Source: Morella rubra (lineage: Eukaryota; Streptophyta; Magnoliopsida; Fagales; Myricaceae). From it: a stretch of DNA of 64,000 bases. Below the pieces are notes generated by a model that saw nothing but the letters and a program-made list of their open reading frames with translations, did no database searches and had not been told where the DNA came from. The position numbers were made by a program, and so were the translations under genes. The stretch's first letter is position 1; every line of letters starts with the position of its first letter. This document shows, one piece after another, positions 11,323 to 25,400 of the stretch. The stretch spans positions 30,209,845-30,273,844 of the forward strand of contig CM025855.1 of assembly GCA_003952965.2 (NCBI GenBank), read 5' to 3'.

Positions 11323-11696
11323 AGAAGATCAGGTCTGAGAGTTTCACGAGTGTTTGTGATCATGGATCCGAATAGTGAAATTTACGCGCATGGTAGCTTC
11401 AATGCATGCAAAAGTAGACTTGAGATCAGTTGTCGAAATATTCAATTTTTTTGCTTTTCTGAACTAGCAAATGAGACTTACATTCATTTTAACATTCAGC
11501 TTTCTTCATGTTATTCATTCAAGAAGAAAGAAATTGAATTACTATGTAATTAATTCTGAAACTGTTATGACAAAGAACTGCAGAGAATTTAGAATGCTGA
11601 AGGGTGCACGCATGCATATGTGGAAGCTTAGGAAATAAGGCGAAAAAGTGCATCTATCCGTTCAAAACTACCGGAGTCAAAATTAGAATAGGTTCA
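11323..11696 (+). other. 3' flank of the beta-galactosidase gene
   Basis: This is the probable 3' untranslated region. It is AT-rich, with AATTACTATGTAATTAATT near 11536, but it has no canonical AATAAA that I would place with confidence. The small open frame at 11350-11553 has no protein-like features. Confidence 0.4.
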
Positions 11697-12995
11697 CTTG
11701 TAATTAGGCTGTAAATGAATCGAGTGTTCATGAACAGCTCAAGCTCAGCTCGTATAAACTCAGTTCAAGCTCAGTTCATTTAATAAACTAGCTGAGTTCG
11801 AACACCATTTTTAGCTTGATTGTTAAATGAGTCAAACTTGATTAAATTCGGCTTGACTCAATTTAAGTCGTGAACAAAGCTTGTATAAACTCAACTTTGC
11901 TCATTTGAGCTCATTTAATAGCTCGTATTAAAAAAATACATGTAAATAAAAATATTATATCCATAAATACATTTGTGGACTTACAGTTATATATATAACT
12001 TATAATATTTATACCTATAGCTAGTACACTTGTATATATTGTATATCTCTATTATTGTTGTGTATATGTTTAGGTATATAATATTACTTTATATTTAGTA
12101 TTAGTAACATTTATATATCTATAGAGCCTATTTATATATCTTATGTATATGCATGTGTTATGGTTTATATTAAATTTTTATGATATTATTATGTTAAGTT
12201 ACTTATAAAATATATATTTATATGAGTCATTTTTGTATATATAAGCACACAAATTTACTTATGTTACAAAGTGTTTTCATTGATTACGTGTTTGACGTAT
12301 GCTTATGATTTGGTAGAAAAATTGTTGGCTTGTATTTTTGAATGATTGATTGGTGGTAAAGTTTTCCTCATTACCATGTAATTATGATATTGATGTTTTG
12401 CAGGCTATATTTTTTGTGAAAGCCTAAATATATAGAGTGAAAAACACCATATTCTTTTCTAGTACACTTCTATTGGTTAGTACATATTATTGTTTATTTT
12501 ACTAAGCAATAGATTAGATCATTTAGTTATTACTGTTGTGATATATAATCACAAATAAATGTTTGAGTGTTAAAATTTTAGAGCGGTTAAAATTTTGAGT
12601 AAGCGAGTTAGTGAAAAAGTAAAAATAGTTTATGGGAGTTGGTAAAAAAGTGAAAAGATAGAATATTTGAATGAATATTATAATAAAAAAGAATAATTTG
12701 ACAAGGAAAAGAGATTATTTTGTAATTTTTTTTAATTAGGGACAAAATTTTAAGTGACAAAAATATGGTAATTTCAAATCCTAAAAAAGTTCTACCTAAT
12801 TTTAAAAATACAAAACAAGCTCGGGTCGAGCTGAGTTTGTTTGTTTGTTTTATGTCAAGCTTAAACTTGTTTAAAATTTAACGAGTCGAGTTCGAACAAG
12901 GATTTTCGAGCTTTATTCGAACTCGAGTCGAGTTCGAGCTTTTATATGTGTCACTACTCAGCTCGGCTCGGCTCGTTTACAGCCCTACTTGTAAT
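11697..12995. mobile_element. Non-coding hAT-type element with perfect 8-bp target duplication
   Basis: The element proper is 11705-12987 (1,283 bp). The 8-bp direct repeat CTTGTAAT stands immediately outside both ends (11697-11704 and 12988-12995). The left end TAGGCTGTAAATGAATCGAG matches the reverse complement of the right end, TAGGGCTGTAAACGAGCCGAG. Subterminal sequences are rich in repeats of the AGCTCGAGCTC / CTCGTATAAACTC kind on both sides, and the middle is AT-rich without an open frame. An 8-bp duplication is typical of the hAT superfamily. It is non-autonomous and inserted 0.4 kb downstream of the beta-galactosidase stop. Confidence 0.85.
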
Positions 12996-13648
12996 ATAGA
13001 TTTCAAGGACTCAAGAGTACCACAGACATTGCGAAGTTCATTTGAAAAGGATTAGTAATATAAGACAATAAAAAATGCAAAGCATATATATGTTGAAAAT
13101 CACGTACGTACGGGAGAGTTTTCATAATTTAAGAGGGCGAATAGTCTTCAATTAGTCAATGCTCGGACATTTGGAGTTGCTTAAGAAATTATAAATAAAT
13201 CAAATTATAATAGTTTAATATTACGAATATTAAAAAGACCAAATAAAAAATTACGTTTGAAAATGCGGCAACTTGCTTCGTACCGGGAGCTGCGGTGGAA
13301 GACATGCCAAAGAAAGTCAGGATGGACGAACTAGTGGCTCTCCAATCTAACACCGGAATTCATTTGTCTGTGAGTTGGGTAGTTAAAATTTTGTTATTAG
13401 TGAAAAAATGAAAGAGAGATGATTTGAGTAAATATTTTATATATAACTGTTCAGTGCCATTGGAAAATTCCGGTGGCACCGACATCGGCACCGAGTTGCC
13501 GGTATTTGGCTTAATCGGTGCCGATTCCAGTTGGGTATTTCTTGAAAAACTTAGGGGTATTCCCGGTTTCCAGGTTACTCGGCATCGGGTTCTCGGGTAC
13601 CGAGAAACCGGGTTTCTAATTATTTAATTTTTTTTAATGTTTTATACA
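12996..13648. other. Spacer with a GC-rich repetitive patch
   Basis: No gene is seen. At about 13450-13615 an otherwise AT-rich sequence becomes GC-rich, with repeated words of the type GGCACCGA, CGGTGCCG, CGGCATCGGG and GGTACCGAG. This looks like the edge of a dispersed repeat. The open frame at 13424-13627 is a by-product. Confidence 0.35.
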
Positions 13649-13687
13649 AAACGACATAGTTTTTGTTAATGAGAAACTACGTCGTTT
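13649..13687. repeat. Imperfect inverted repeat AAACGACATAGTTT / AAACTACGTCGTTT
   Basis: The arms 13649-13662 and 13674-13687 are reverse complements with one mismatch and an 11-base loop. The inverted repeat is followed by a CT microsatellite at about 13756-13777. Similar ACGTCGTTT words occur in many plant dispersed repeats. No coding content was found in the adjacent 13663-13983 frame. Confidence 0.5.
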
Positions 13688-14153
13688 GTAACACCCCACC
13701 CCCTAAAATTTCTCTTTCCCGTCGACAAACCCACACGGCCACACCCACCCCGTGCCTCTCTCTCTCTCTCTCTCTCTGCGCCGACCACCACACCTCCTTC
13801 GCCGACCACAACTTCTTCCTCTTTTCCCCTCAGGCCCTCCTTCACGCGTCAATAACATTTCATCTCCTCTGCCACATCTCTCTCTCAAGGCATGAGATTC
13901 ATTTCGGTATGATGTTAAAAATCAATGGATTTGTTATTTTAATTTGTTCTATTGAAAGCAGTGAGACATATATTATTGTTTAACTTTTCCCCCCTTTGTT
14001 TACAATTTTTAGAGTTTGAAATTCAATTTTGTGGATTGCTGGAATTTTTGAATGCATTTGTACGTTTGTGAACTTGTAAAGTAGTACAATATAAAAACAG
14101 ACTAGCATGTGAACTAAGAAATAGAAAAGAGGAAGGATGTAATGCAACTCCAG

Positions 14154-14322
14154 ATTCTGTTGACTTTTGTGCAAAATGCTATAGAAGACCCCTGGCAGAA
14201 AATCCCCTCTGTTATTGCTCTTTTTGCTGCAGAAGCTTTTTTCATATTGTTGGATTCCTTCTCATGACCACTATACAAGCTTAAGTAAGCTTTTGATGCA
14301 ATCTTCTAGGATAAATATGAAG
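14154..14322 (+). pseudogene. Isolated exon relic of a host gene (possibly URB1-like)
   Basis: After an acceptor-like CAG (14151-14153) the reading NAIEDPWQKIPSVIALFAAE continues as AFFILLD, then after a one-base frameshift as PSHDHYTSLSKLLMQSS, ending at RINMK directly before a donor-like GTATATGC (14323). The text looks like a true protein segment with an intact splice donor and one frameshift. From memory it resembles the plant homologue of the nucleolar pre-ribosome protein URB1; no search was run. No neighbouring exons were found within several kilobases, so it is treated as a transduplicated or translocated gene fragment. Confidence 0.45.
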
Positions 14323-16464
14323 GTATATGCTTTATGAAATTAGTTGTTGGACCCTTCCATGATCGTGCATAGATAAAGGATTGATGCTAATCTAAATCAG
14401 TTGAGAATATATTCAGGAATCGAAAGAGAAGATTTAAATATACATGTTTATTTTCTTTTTCGTCTTTTAGTTTCCCTTTCCATGTTCTATTTTTTTTTTG
14501 GGCCTGTTCAATATCAAAACCTTTTCTTGTTATGATAGCTTGGAATGCTCTAACCATTGAAGATAGTTACTCTATTGTCACGGGATCATAAACAACAATA
14601 ACCGAGGGAAAAAACTCAACTCAGATTTTATTGATGTGTGATCAATGGACCAAAAGAAAAATAAAAAAAAATACATTGGACTAAGTGCATAATATGCTAA
14701 AAAAATGGCTCAATATGAATGTAAGTTTACTGAAAACCACCACCGCTAAGGGCCGGTTTTTGCCCTTAACGATGTAGGTGTACGTGGCAATTATTTGAAA
14801 ACTGGCCTATCCGTGTAGGTGCCGGTTTTGGCCAAAACCAACACCTACACCGGGGTTGAACAACTCTAATTTTATATTTATTATAGTAGAAAAAGATGAT
14901 TTGATGGAAGAGAGATTATTTTATAGTTATTTTATTAGACTAAAATTTTGGCATGGCATACAAATGCTACCCATGGCCGGGGAGCGACGAAGAGTTGATA
15001 TAACTTCTCATTGCTGAAGTTATGAGTAGACATAGATTATCATCTTCAATTAGGGTAGTGGATGTGATGAATATGATCCTCTATAATTTTCTACTCAAAT
15101 TGCATGATGCAATTGGAAGAGAGATAGTCACAATTAAAATTCTTGTTAGGTGCACGAATCTTCCAATAAAAGAAGTGCAAATTCTAAATGTCTACGGCCC
15201 TACACTATCTATTTTCAGTCGGTATTGCATAGCGCTCGGTTGTTCACGACAACATTCCATTTCTCAATGTCCATAGTAGTTATAGTTTATCCTGTTTTCC
15301 AGCCAAGAGAGAGCTAAATGAATGTTACCAAAATACCTGGAAGAAGAAAAAAAAATGTTAGCTACCATTGCTTTCGGCATATACTCTGTTCAAACACTAA
15401 TCTCCCATTTTTCAGTTTCTCACCTGCTTGATGGATAGCAATGCACCCTATTCAACACCCAACAAAAAGTTCGGCTATAATTGAGACCAACTGGTACACT
15501 CCAAAAAACCGACCAGTACACTAACAACGTGACAAGAAGATAATTAGAGAAAATCCAGTTCGAACTATCAAAATTTATTCATGTTCACCTGTCACAAGAT
15601 TTCGCTAATTCATTCATTTTCACCTCTCAGCCGTTAATAAAGATTCATCCATTTCACCCTGCCATGAGATTAACTTCCAAACATGAATATTGTAGCTTAT
15701 AACTTATTTTTTTGCATATTTCAACTTTAAGATCTTACTAGCTTGCGGACATTAATGAATGTTATAATTTTGGGGGCTACATGTATTGAAATTTGTAATT
15801 TCGATCGATAAATGACATTTGAATGGCAGTTGGGAGACTAGAAGTAAAGATTCCTCAAAAAATTTGGATGCAAAAACCTAGAAATTCAATAAAACCAGAA
15901 GCCTTAATATTCATCAAAACTATTTATTTTTCCCTTTCAACATTTCATACCATACATGTATAATCTACCACCATGAGCTGAATATTTTTTTTAAAAAAAA
16001 TAACAATTTCCTGTTTATTTACAAGCCCAAGCAGCTGAAAAGGTGCTCTCCAATTTCCTTTACAGCTCCTGCAAATACGGCGATCCAACCTGAAAACAGT
16101 TCTGTCATTGTTTATTTATGACAACCAACATACACGCTATGAAATCAAAACCCAAAAAAGATAAATCACAGAGGAATGCACTAATGTGGCCGTTTTGGAG
16201 AAAAACTAATAAATTCCCAGAAGAAAAGATTTCAGCAGTAGATGGGCATAGAACATAAAATATGAAGACTTAACCGCAGCGGCCCCGACAACAAAATTGG
16301 AGTATATAGCTGCCATTAGATGATTGGCACTGACCTCGATTTGCTTTAGTTTAGAAAGGCACCTAAAAGTTGCCATTATTTGACTTTCAACATCAAAATT
16401 ATCGCAGGCAAGAGAACCAATGCTCTGATACAATATACAAGGTCGATTGGTTAGCCCCAAAAAC
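14323..16464. other. Spacer downstream of UPL3 (convergent side)
   Basis: It is mostly AT-rich. A near-perfect palindrome lies at 14813-14850 (GTGTAGGTG..GGTTTTGGCCAAAACC..CACCTACAC). The single open frame 15022-15276 (84 aa) has no recognisable domain. The last few hundred bases next to 16465 would contain the 3' untranslated region of UPL3; a terminator signal could not be fixed. Confidence 0.4.
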
Positions 16465-19400
16465 TCATGACAAATCAAAAGATCCTTGCCCTTCATTGAT
16501 TGCATAAAGAAGTTTCTTGTACATAATCTCCTGTTTAGAAGGTAAATCAATCATCAGTAACTGGAAAAGAAAGATAAATTTGTAATTATCAGCAACCTAA
16601 TTTTATTGTACTTTGCTTACCTTTGTTGAGTAAGGAGGAAGCTTCAGGTAGTTCGCACATGTCATTACACTTGGCAAGTCATCATCCGCTGATTCTGAAA
16701 GCCCAGTACCATTGGTTGCTGTGTTACCTGCAGTCGATGAATGCTGCACCCAAGATATCCAAGCATTAGTCACTATGTTTAACCAACATATATATCAGCA
16801 ATATCAAACATTCTATGTTAAATAGAAAATACCTAAAAAAAGAAATTTGACAGATATCATTTTAATGTACACCAACTATGCTGTACCTTTCTCACAATGG
16901 TAAGTTTCGGATTGAGCACTGCCAGACCACCAGGCGGGAGCCTAGGTGCGCCAGTGACGAACTGGCAGAAGGCCCGCTGCTGCTCTGGTGTGAATTCACC
17001 CATAATCTCCAGTAACTGATAACATCACAAACAAAATCATAAGGACCATGTAGAAACAAGAAAAAAAATCCATTTCTGGAGAACTGACTTCCAAATCTAG
17101 GAAAAGAAGCATACATTAACTACTGCAGGGCTCTTAGCAGTGTATCCATGATCAAACTTTATATGATCAGCAAGTGTCTCAGCCTGCAAGAGTAAGAAAT
17201 TAATATACAACTGCGACTTATACCAAAAAAAAAATAAAAGGTTCCAATAATGTCATGTGCCAATTCTGTTAACGCACAAATAAGAGAGAATTACCTCCCA
17301 TAGCTCTCTGCGGCCACAAAGCAAATAATCCAATTCTTGTGGAGTAAATATTTGTAAAGATAAGATGTCGAAGACCTGATTGCATGCAGCAAGGACAAGT
17401 CAGTGTTAGCTCATGATTAAATTTTGCAACTCCAAAATAGAAAAAAGAAAAGCATATCTGCAAGACAACATTGAAAGATAAGATAAACATGACAACAAGA
17501 ACCTATTCTACGATTTAAACAAGAGAGAAATATGATAAGTAAGAGAATGAGTTTGAATAGAAGGACCGATGGACAAAAGAACAAGCAATTTTGTCTCTTT
17601 TAATTCCATACTTGGACTAAAGTGCGTCTCCTCACTCTTGTTCCATAATATCTCTCTTTTTATCAACTTGCATCCCCCCATCATAGCCTCTTACCTTTTT
17701 TTCTGCCGAAAATTAAGAAAGTATTTCCCCTCCTAGTTTTCCAATCCACAACCAAGACCTTGCCCCAGCCCAATTTCTGCCACCCCTACCCTCCTCACCA
17801 TTACCAAGCTTCAAGATATCACCATCGTGTACAGGCTTCAAAGCTCTAAATCATTCAAAACGGAAGTTGAGGGCTTAAGGTCCAGATCAGGTTCAAAAAA
17901 CTTGAGTTTAAAGAACTCAAAGAGTGCCATGGGCTGAAAACAGTACTTTCAGCTGCTGGAATTTTCCTAAAAGTATGTATTTTATGAAAATCAAAGTCCT
18001 ATGGATTTTGGGTAAAAAGGCCTGAAAAAGTTGAATAGATTACGATTTATGGAATAATACAGGCATGTATTGCAATCAGCACCAAGAAAATTCATTGCAT
18101 GACCATCACACAAGTCACCACCTACATCTGCTTCCCTAACATTGCCCATACTTCATCAAAATTCCAACTCAAATGTTGTGGCACATGCAAAGAAGAGAGG
18201 GGAAAGGAAAGAGAACGCAGAACTTGTTAACAGCCAAGGAAGAAAGAAAAAAATAGAAACTGAATCACAATTACACTCACAGTGTCTATAAAAGCATGTC
18301 ATTACGCTGAAGGTTAGTATATGCCAATGAAAGCCTAATGCACCGCAGATTAGCGGGACCCTCTCATTCTATGAATTCCAATATTAACAATGATAATAAT
18401 GTATTTAATTTGTTTTTGTTGCTTAATCTTGGATATGAACAACGACAAAGAATTGGACATCACGAATTTCCCATTTTAAGACACTGAACAGGCTTTAAAC
18501 AAATGTATCAATGACTCCTAGAACATAAGTGACTGTGTACACCCATTAGAATACCTTCACAACAGACATTGGCGCAAATAAACCAAATCTAAATTTCCCC
18601 CTCCTCGAGAGAAGAATCAAATAGTCAGTGGTGATCCTACATCCAACTTAACGCACTGCACAGATGTGGAATTAAGGTATAAAGGAGACTTCTAATTCCA
18701 TGAATTGAACTGTCGGCGAATTTGGAAACAATTCCCCAACAGATGTCACACCAGATAGTCTAAGCACTACACAAAGCAACGGGCATCAACTACCCTGGCA
18801 CATAGAACATTCTGATAAACCCAATAGTGACTAACGCAGTACAAAGAAAACCTGAACAAGTCCATCAATATAAAACACAACACAATCTTCGAATTACCAG
18901 CCAAATCAAGATAAGAATAGCCACTTAACCTGATTGAAGCCTGCTCTAAATGCTTCCATTTGCCGCATTATTCCAGACTTGACAGTAGCATCAACTACCA
19001 AGGAAATATACTCCTCCAAGTTATAAATATCAACCTAGAAACAGGAATACATCAGACATATCTTCACTGGAAGAAGAAGGGGGTGGGGAAGGGGAGAGAT
19101 GACATGTAAAACATAGGCTTTGTACATAAGTTGTGTTACATTTTCATCTCCAGGTTTCAAAATGTAGTCAGGATAACCAGGAAGTGTAAAATCCAAGCTT
19201 AGTTCTTCAATTGTAGAACCACAAAAGCGTAAATCCGAAATTGCATCCCTACTAGCACTGCTACTTGACTCTAGATATTGTTTCCGGCAAACAAGCACAT
19301 GCCATTCTTGCAAAGTCTTCCCCAATTCAGCATCGAATGTAAGAACATCATGCAAATCAAGCTCCTGCAATGGATTGGTAGACTGAATCTCTTAACCAAG

Positions 19401-22400
19401 ACAGAAATACAACTAAATAGCAACAAGAAAATTCGACTCAGGGAAGGTTCAATTGTTTTCAAAAGGCAATAAGCTTACTTGACCAAGCACAAGCTTGTAA
19501 AACGCTGTCGACAGTGGCAGGTCCAATAAGCGTCCATCTTGAAGAGCTTTGGCCATCACACGCCCTACCAACCGGAAATACTCAACGGCTTTAGAAAAAT
19601 GACTACCATCAGAAGCATCAGCATTTGGAGACCAAGGACGAGGGAACAACCCAAGAGGGGCTTGGACAATCTTCTGTTGATCTCCTTCAATTTCCATTGA
19701 AGGGGTCCCTGAGGAAGAATTTGTTCTCCACATTCCAAGTCCAACTTTTTGGAGATCATGACTTAAAAGTGTGTAGAATTCAAGGGTGGGACCCAATCCA
19801 GTGCCAACTTCACCAAAGTATTCTACCTCAAGTACAGCCTTTTGGCTAGAATACATCTCCATTACTTTTGCAGCAGAATCTAAAATGCGGTTTCTGGAGA
19901 CGCGGACCTTTTGGCGCTGCAACCTCCCAACCCTTACCTCTCTTTCATTTGTTGATCCATGACCATCAGCACCTTGCTGCTGCTGAAGACGATATAAAGC
20001 ACGAGATAACCCAAAGGCAGTTGAATAGAAGTATTGTCGCCGGGTCTCAAAAGGAAACAAGAAGGGACATGCTTTCGTCAACTGGTAGCACCATGAAGGA
20101 AGACTACCACTGCACAATGCAAGCGCATCTTGAATTTGACGAGCTAATTTGGGAGTAAGTTTGCTATTGATATATTCCTCTGAAGTAACCCTGGCACCAG
20201 TTGTGCTCAGCTCATTCAGACTAGAGATTTTTCCCTCAGCAAAGTCATCGGAAACCATCTGGGCTCTCAAACGAGGGGCAAGCTGGTTCAAACCCTCTAA
20301 TACACGCAAAAGAGCCAATATATTGAAAGTAGGATTAGATTTTTCCAGATCACAAGGAAGTTCTCCCTGCAAGATACTATCTACAAGTGACATTCGATGC
20401 AATTGTGCCTCAGAGTTAGAACTGGAAGCAGAACCAGATTTCATAGATTTTGATGCGGTATTAGAACTTGATCCTCCAACAGAAGCCCTATCAGCTTGGC
20501 CTTCAGCCCTCTGGTATGTAATAGTGTAAATATCACTCCACAGTCTGCTTCCATCACTAGATATGAGGTCACTTCCAGCATACCGCTCATCATCATCATC
20601 ATCCAGTACAAGCTGTCGCTGAACAGCCTGATAGATGGTCAAATGCTTATTAAGCTGCTTCCCACCAGCAGTGAAGATTAATTTTGGAGGATCACTGGAA
20701 CTTCCAAATAAGGGCCGTCCTTGCCTATCTCTACCTCCTCGTATTCCTCTACCAGTAGCAGATCCAAGACCAGCCCTGGTAGCAGCAGCAAATGTCATTG
20801 CACCTCTTGATCCATAAATACCACTCCTAAAATCAGCAGAATCAGAACCCTTAACCATAGCAGCTCTGCTGCTAGAACCAGAAAGTGGATTAGTCTGGCT
20901 ATCACTTGCTGGTGGAGCAACAAAACCATCCTCAGCTGAGTCACCCAATTTTACGTCATGTACTTTGTCAGGCATGCACACAGGAAGAGAATCATCTCTC
21001 AGCACCTGGGAAAATAATAAAGATGATCAAATCAGCAAAAATTCATATGCTAGTCAGAGAAGCAAAAACCAAGGATGTGGAGTGGGAATCATCTAACTCT
21101 GAAGAAACTACCAAACAAAATTAGAAGATCCAGAAAACCCACATCTTCATGGTCATCATCCTCATCATCTGAGATATCATCATCTTCAATCACCAACGCC
21201 TCATCAATCTCAACAGGGGATACATCCAAGTCCTCATCCTGTGCAGATGGTTCAAAATGTTAAGGGAAATAAATTTCTACTCACAAACAAATAAAACAGA
21301 AAGAAATATAAAATATTTTGGTTGGATTGCAGAGAGTGCAGAGGGCCTACAATTAGCAAAGTCAACTTTATTGACACCATACACCTGGGAGAATAAGTCG
21401 GTGAAATATCATTTAGACTGACTACTTAGCCCCCAACCCCACCAACCTCTGAAAGGCCCACAGAGAGAGAGAGAGAGAGAAGACCTCAACAACATTTAAA
21501 TTATGAAGTACCCCTTGCAAGCTGCTAAAATACCCATTTCTTGTTTCTAGCTTTACTCAAATTTTAAAGCAGGTACAATTGTCAAACCAAGCAGATCATG
21601 TATTTTTCAACCAACCACAAGCAGCACAATGCTGAAATATACATATTCCGTAAAATACTCTAACAAGCCCACAATCATATCCCACGCTTCATAGAATAAC
21701 AGAATTGAATATGCTCCACAGTAGATTAAAAAAAATGTTCCTAGAGTTCAATGCTACTAGATTTATTATAATGCAGTAGAGGAAGGCTAAAAGTATTACT
21801 CAAACCCTATGAGTACCGAACAATCATTTCAGGCTAGCCAGAAAAGAAAATGCAAACTCACACTAATGGGAGGAGAGACTGGGTTAAAAATTTGTAGTTT
21901 TTAAAGGGGAAAAGACACAGAGAGAGAGAGAGAGAGAGTATCATCATCATTATAGCAACAAAATCAATTTCGGGTAGGACTACGAACTTCCTCATCAGAT
22001 ACAAATGATGGAGCTAATTATTACACTTCGAATTCCCATGCTAAAAGGTGATGTAAATAATTTTTTCCTTACCCGTCAATGAGAAACACTAAGGCAATTT
22101 TAACCAACACAGTGTGCCAGATAATTCTGGCACGTACATTCCATTTCGTCTTTCAACTTCTAATAACAGTTTTCAATTTTTACTCAACCTTATTCTAACA
22201 TTCAATTGTATCTTATGATACACATACACAAAATGAAGGTCACACTCACAACCCTTGGCATGAGGGAAAAAAACAAACAGCTATAACAACCATGGTAGCA
22301 GGAAAACAACACATAAAAGACCGTTTTTTATACGATTAATTTAGTGTCTTCTATTTCCTAATCACCAGATCATGGTCTTTCAATCCTATAGGACTAGCAA

Positions 22401-25400
22401 CTACCTCAGAAGTAGAGTCCCCATTGACAGGTTTCATCTGAGCATCTTTATCTAGAGCTGCCCTTCTACGAGTAGCATTTCTTGTTTGAGGTCCTCTTGC
22501 CTCCTCCTGAGCAGGTTTCAGAACAGCTTTACCCTTTCCCTTTGATGAACTTGTGCTTTTCTCTTGTGATGGATCCTTTTTAGACACATCTCCTATGTTA
22601 ACAGATGATCTGGATCTAGTAGAATGACGGCGAGTGGTGGAAGCAGGAGTAGAAGTAGATGGGGAAGAAGCACCAGCTCCAGTAGGTGTAGTTCCAGACT
22701 CAGAATTCCCGGCAGATGTTGAGGACTTCTGACCAGACTCACCTCTCTGAACTCGGGGCCAAAGAAATTCTTCAACAGCTGCTAAGCTTGCTAAGGGATC
22801 AATTAGTACAACATTAGACGAATAGTCACGTAGAGATTTTTCACCTTGGGCTCTACAGAGACGCAACTTAAAAGGCTGCGCCAGAGCACTCAGACCAGAG
22901 GAGAGGCGCGCACTCCCACTAGATGACCTAGATGAATGGCTCAGCACAACAGGGAACCTCTCCAAGGAAGACAGAGCATTTTGAAGCTTCTGAACCAAGA
23001 CAGTCATTGGAGCTACACTTTCTTCAGCAACACTGGAAGGAAGTGCAACAGCAATAAACGACTTCAATCTTCTAAGAGCTTGTTGGCGAAGCTTGGGCAG
23101 ATTAGCTTCTGAAATTTTCTCCCTAGAGAAGTAGCCACAAGAAAAGTAGTTCAGCAAAGAGCCAATAACACCACTACCAATAAACTCAAAAGTGGATACA
23201 CCGTCCCCTTTGCCTAGTTCTGCCAGCATCTCAGATATAACCCCAATCAGATATTCCTCCTTATTCAAAGCATTATCAGGCAAGCGGGACCCAGAAGCTT
23301 TAGATTTCCCCTTTGCTTTAGTCTTTTGGTCATCAACACCAGCATTCAACTTCATACAAAGATTCTTCAATTGTAAGAGATCATCTGTAACTCCCACTTC
23401 AACAGCACCAGGATCTGCAGGGAAGTACTTGTCTTTGAAAGCTTTAGCACATGCACTGACTGCCATCCGAAGATTCGAGTTGACAGAAGGAATTTCCACC
23501 GAACTTGGAGGGGATCCAATGTTCACTGAACCAGGATTCTTAGATTCTTCCAAAGCATTTCCATCTGGATTGGTGTTTCCACTCCGTCGTCTATAACGCC
23601 TAGAGCGCGATGATGTTCCAGTGCCAGCATCATTATCCTTCTCTGTGGAAGATGCTTGTGCAGGAATGGAATTTGGATTACAAGCTAAGATAAGTTGGTC
23701 CACCGCATGTACCACACCTTCTCTAACAAACATCTTGGAGAAAGTCCCAGGAAGCTTTTCCATAAGAATCTCAGCAATTTGGAGGGCTGGAACTAAGACA
23801 TGTGGATCTTTCCATGCTAAAACACCAGCCAAGAAACTACCAGAGAAAAGCAAACAATGGAGTAAAAATAAGTATCTCTGCACACTCCATTAGGATATCA
23901 AGAAACCCTAATTGATTAAAGTTGAATACCTTGAAATGTTTGTTGCACTTAATAAAGACTGAATCATGTCTGCAGAACTGAAGTACATTAACTTTGCAAT
24001 AACTGAGAGACATTTGTGACGAACAGGACCATTCACACTGGAACCATAGATCTGTTTTTCAAATAAACAACCATTGCTATTATTCACGAGCAGAAACCAG
24101 TGAAATAAAATCAGAAACTACCTAGGTGCACCAAAAACTTACCTGTATCAGAACAGCAAGGAGATCCATTCCAAACTGCTGAAGAAGCTCAGGCTGATCA
24201 TTCAATAATTTCTCTCGAGCTGAAACCTCGGGAACATTTCCATTTGTTTCTTCCTGCTTCCCAGAACTGCCAGCAGAAGACTTCTTAACAACAGGTCCTT
24301 TAACAAATAAATTGGAGCTAGCTGGGAGGGAGACGGTTCCTTGTGGCAATGGAGGTAGAAGCTCATTTGCCAGGTTGACAATCTCAAAGATCTACATAGG
24401 AAATGAATATCAGAAGAATCCAAATCTCAGAAAAACAAGGTAATAGCTCTGTTTCAAGACTCTGATATAAGCCCTCAATGTATTTATGACAAGTAATTCA
24501 AATAAATAAATAAATCCATATAGGAAATCCAATATTGAGGAGAAAAAACAGTGGAGGTAAGATAAGTCCCTCAAAGAGGTGAAAAAGCAATTCTGATCAA
24601 TCATCCAAACAAGTTAAAAATGAAATCTTTTGATACAACCAGACAGCAATGAAAACAAAATTTATGGCTAGAGCTAAAACTACCAAAGAAACAACCATAC
24701 CTGATCTGCCGGTCTACTTAACGCAGGAGAAACTGATGCATTAGTTGATATGCCTGAACCTGCTAGAATATCTTTAAGTATGCCACTGATTCCGAGGAGA
24801 AGCAGTGTCTTGGCTCCCAAAGGAGAGCCACTCGCACAAGTGGAAAGGAGTCGAATCAAACCCTGCATGCTCATAAGTCAAAATCAGAACCTCTAATATT
24901 CATTGACTCAGCTTGATTCAGCTAAACCTGAATCCACACTATTAATGAAACCCCCAATATACACAAGCATCAATTACACCTACTGTGTATGTTGGAGCAC
25001 TGAGAGATGCCTGTCCACCTCCAGAATTGCTGGTTGAAATAAGCGAGGCAGCTTGTGTAACCAAACCATGATTGCAAAGTTCATCTAATTTATCCGGTGA
25101 TGATGCAAATGCTTCAGCAATTCGAGTCAAACAAACAGAAGCATGTTCCAACACCTAGAAACACAGATTGCACACAATGAAGAGGAACTAACCCAGAACA
25201 GAATTCCTTAATTCCGCAAACTGTGAAATAACGGCCATCACCTTTGAATCGTGATACTGAAGAAGGTTAGTCAATAGGGGGACAGCTTCCATCACAAAGT
25301 CAGCTGCATCTGAAGGGAGCTTCTTGCACATATTCGCAGCAGTAGATAAGGCCACTCGCTGAAACATAATATAGCGGAAACAATAACTACTAATGAAGGT

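Noticed and set aside
19449..23883. Many plus-strand frames inside UPL3
   Set aside because: They are antisense shadows of large coding exons, with no start context or domain of their own.
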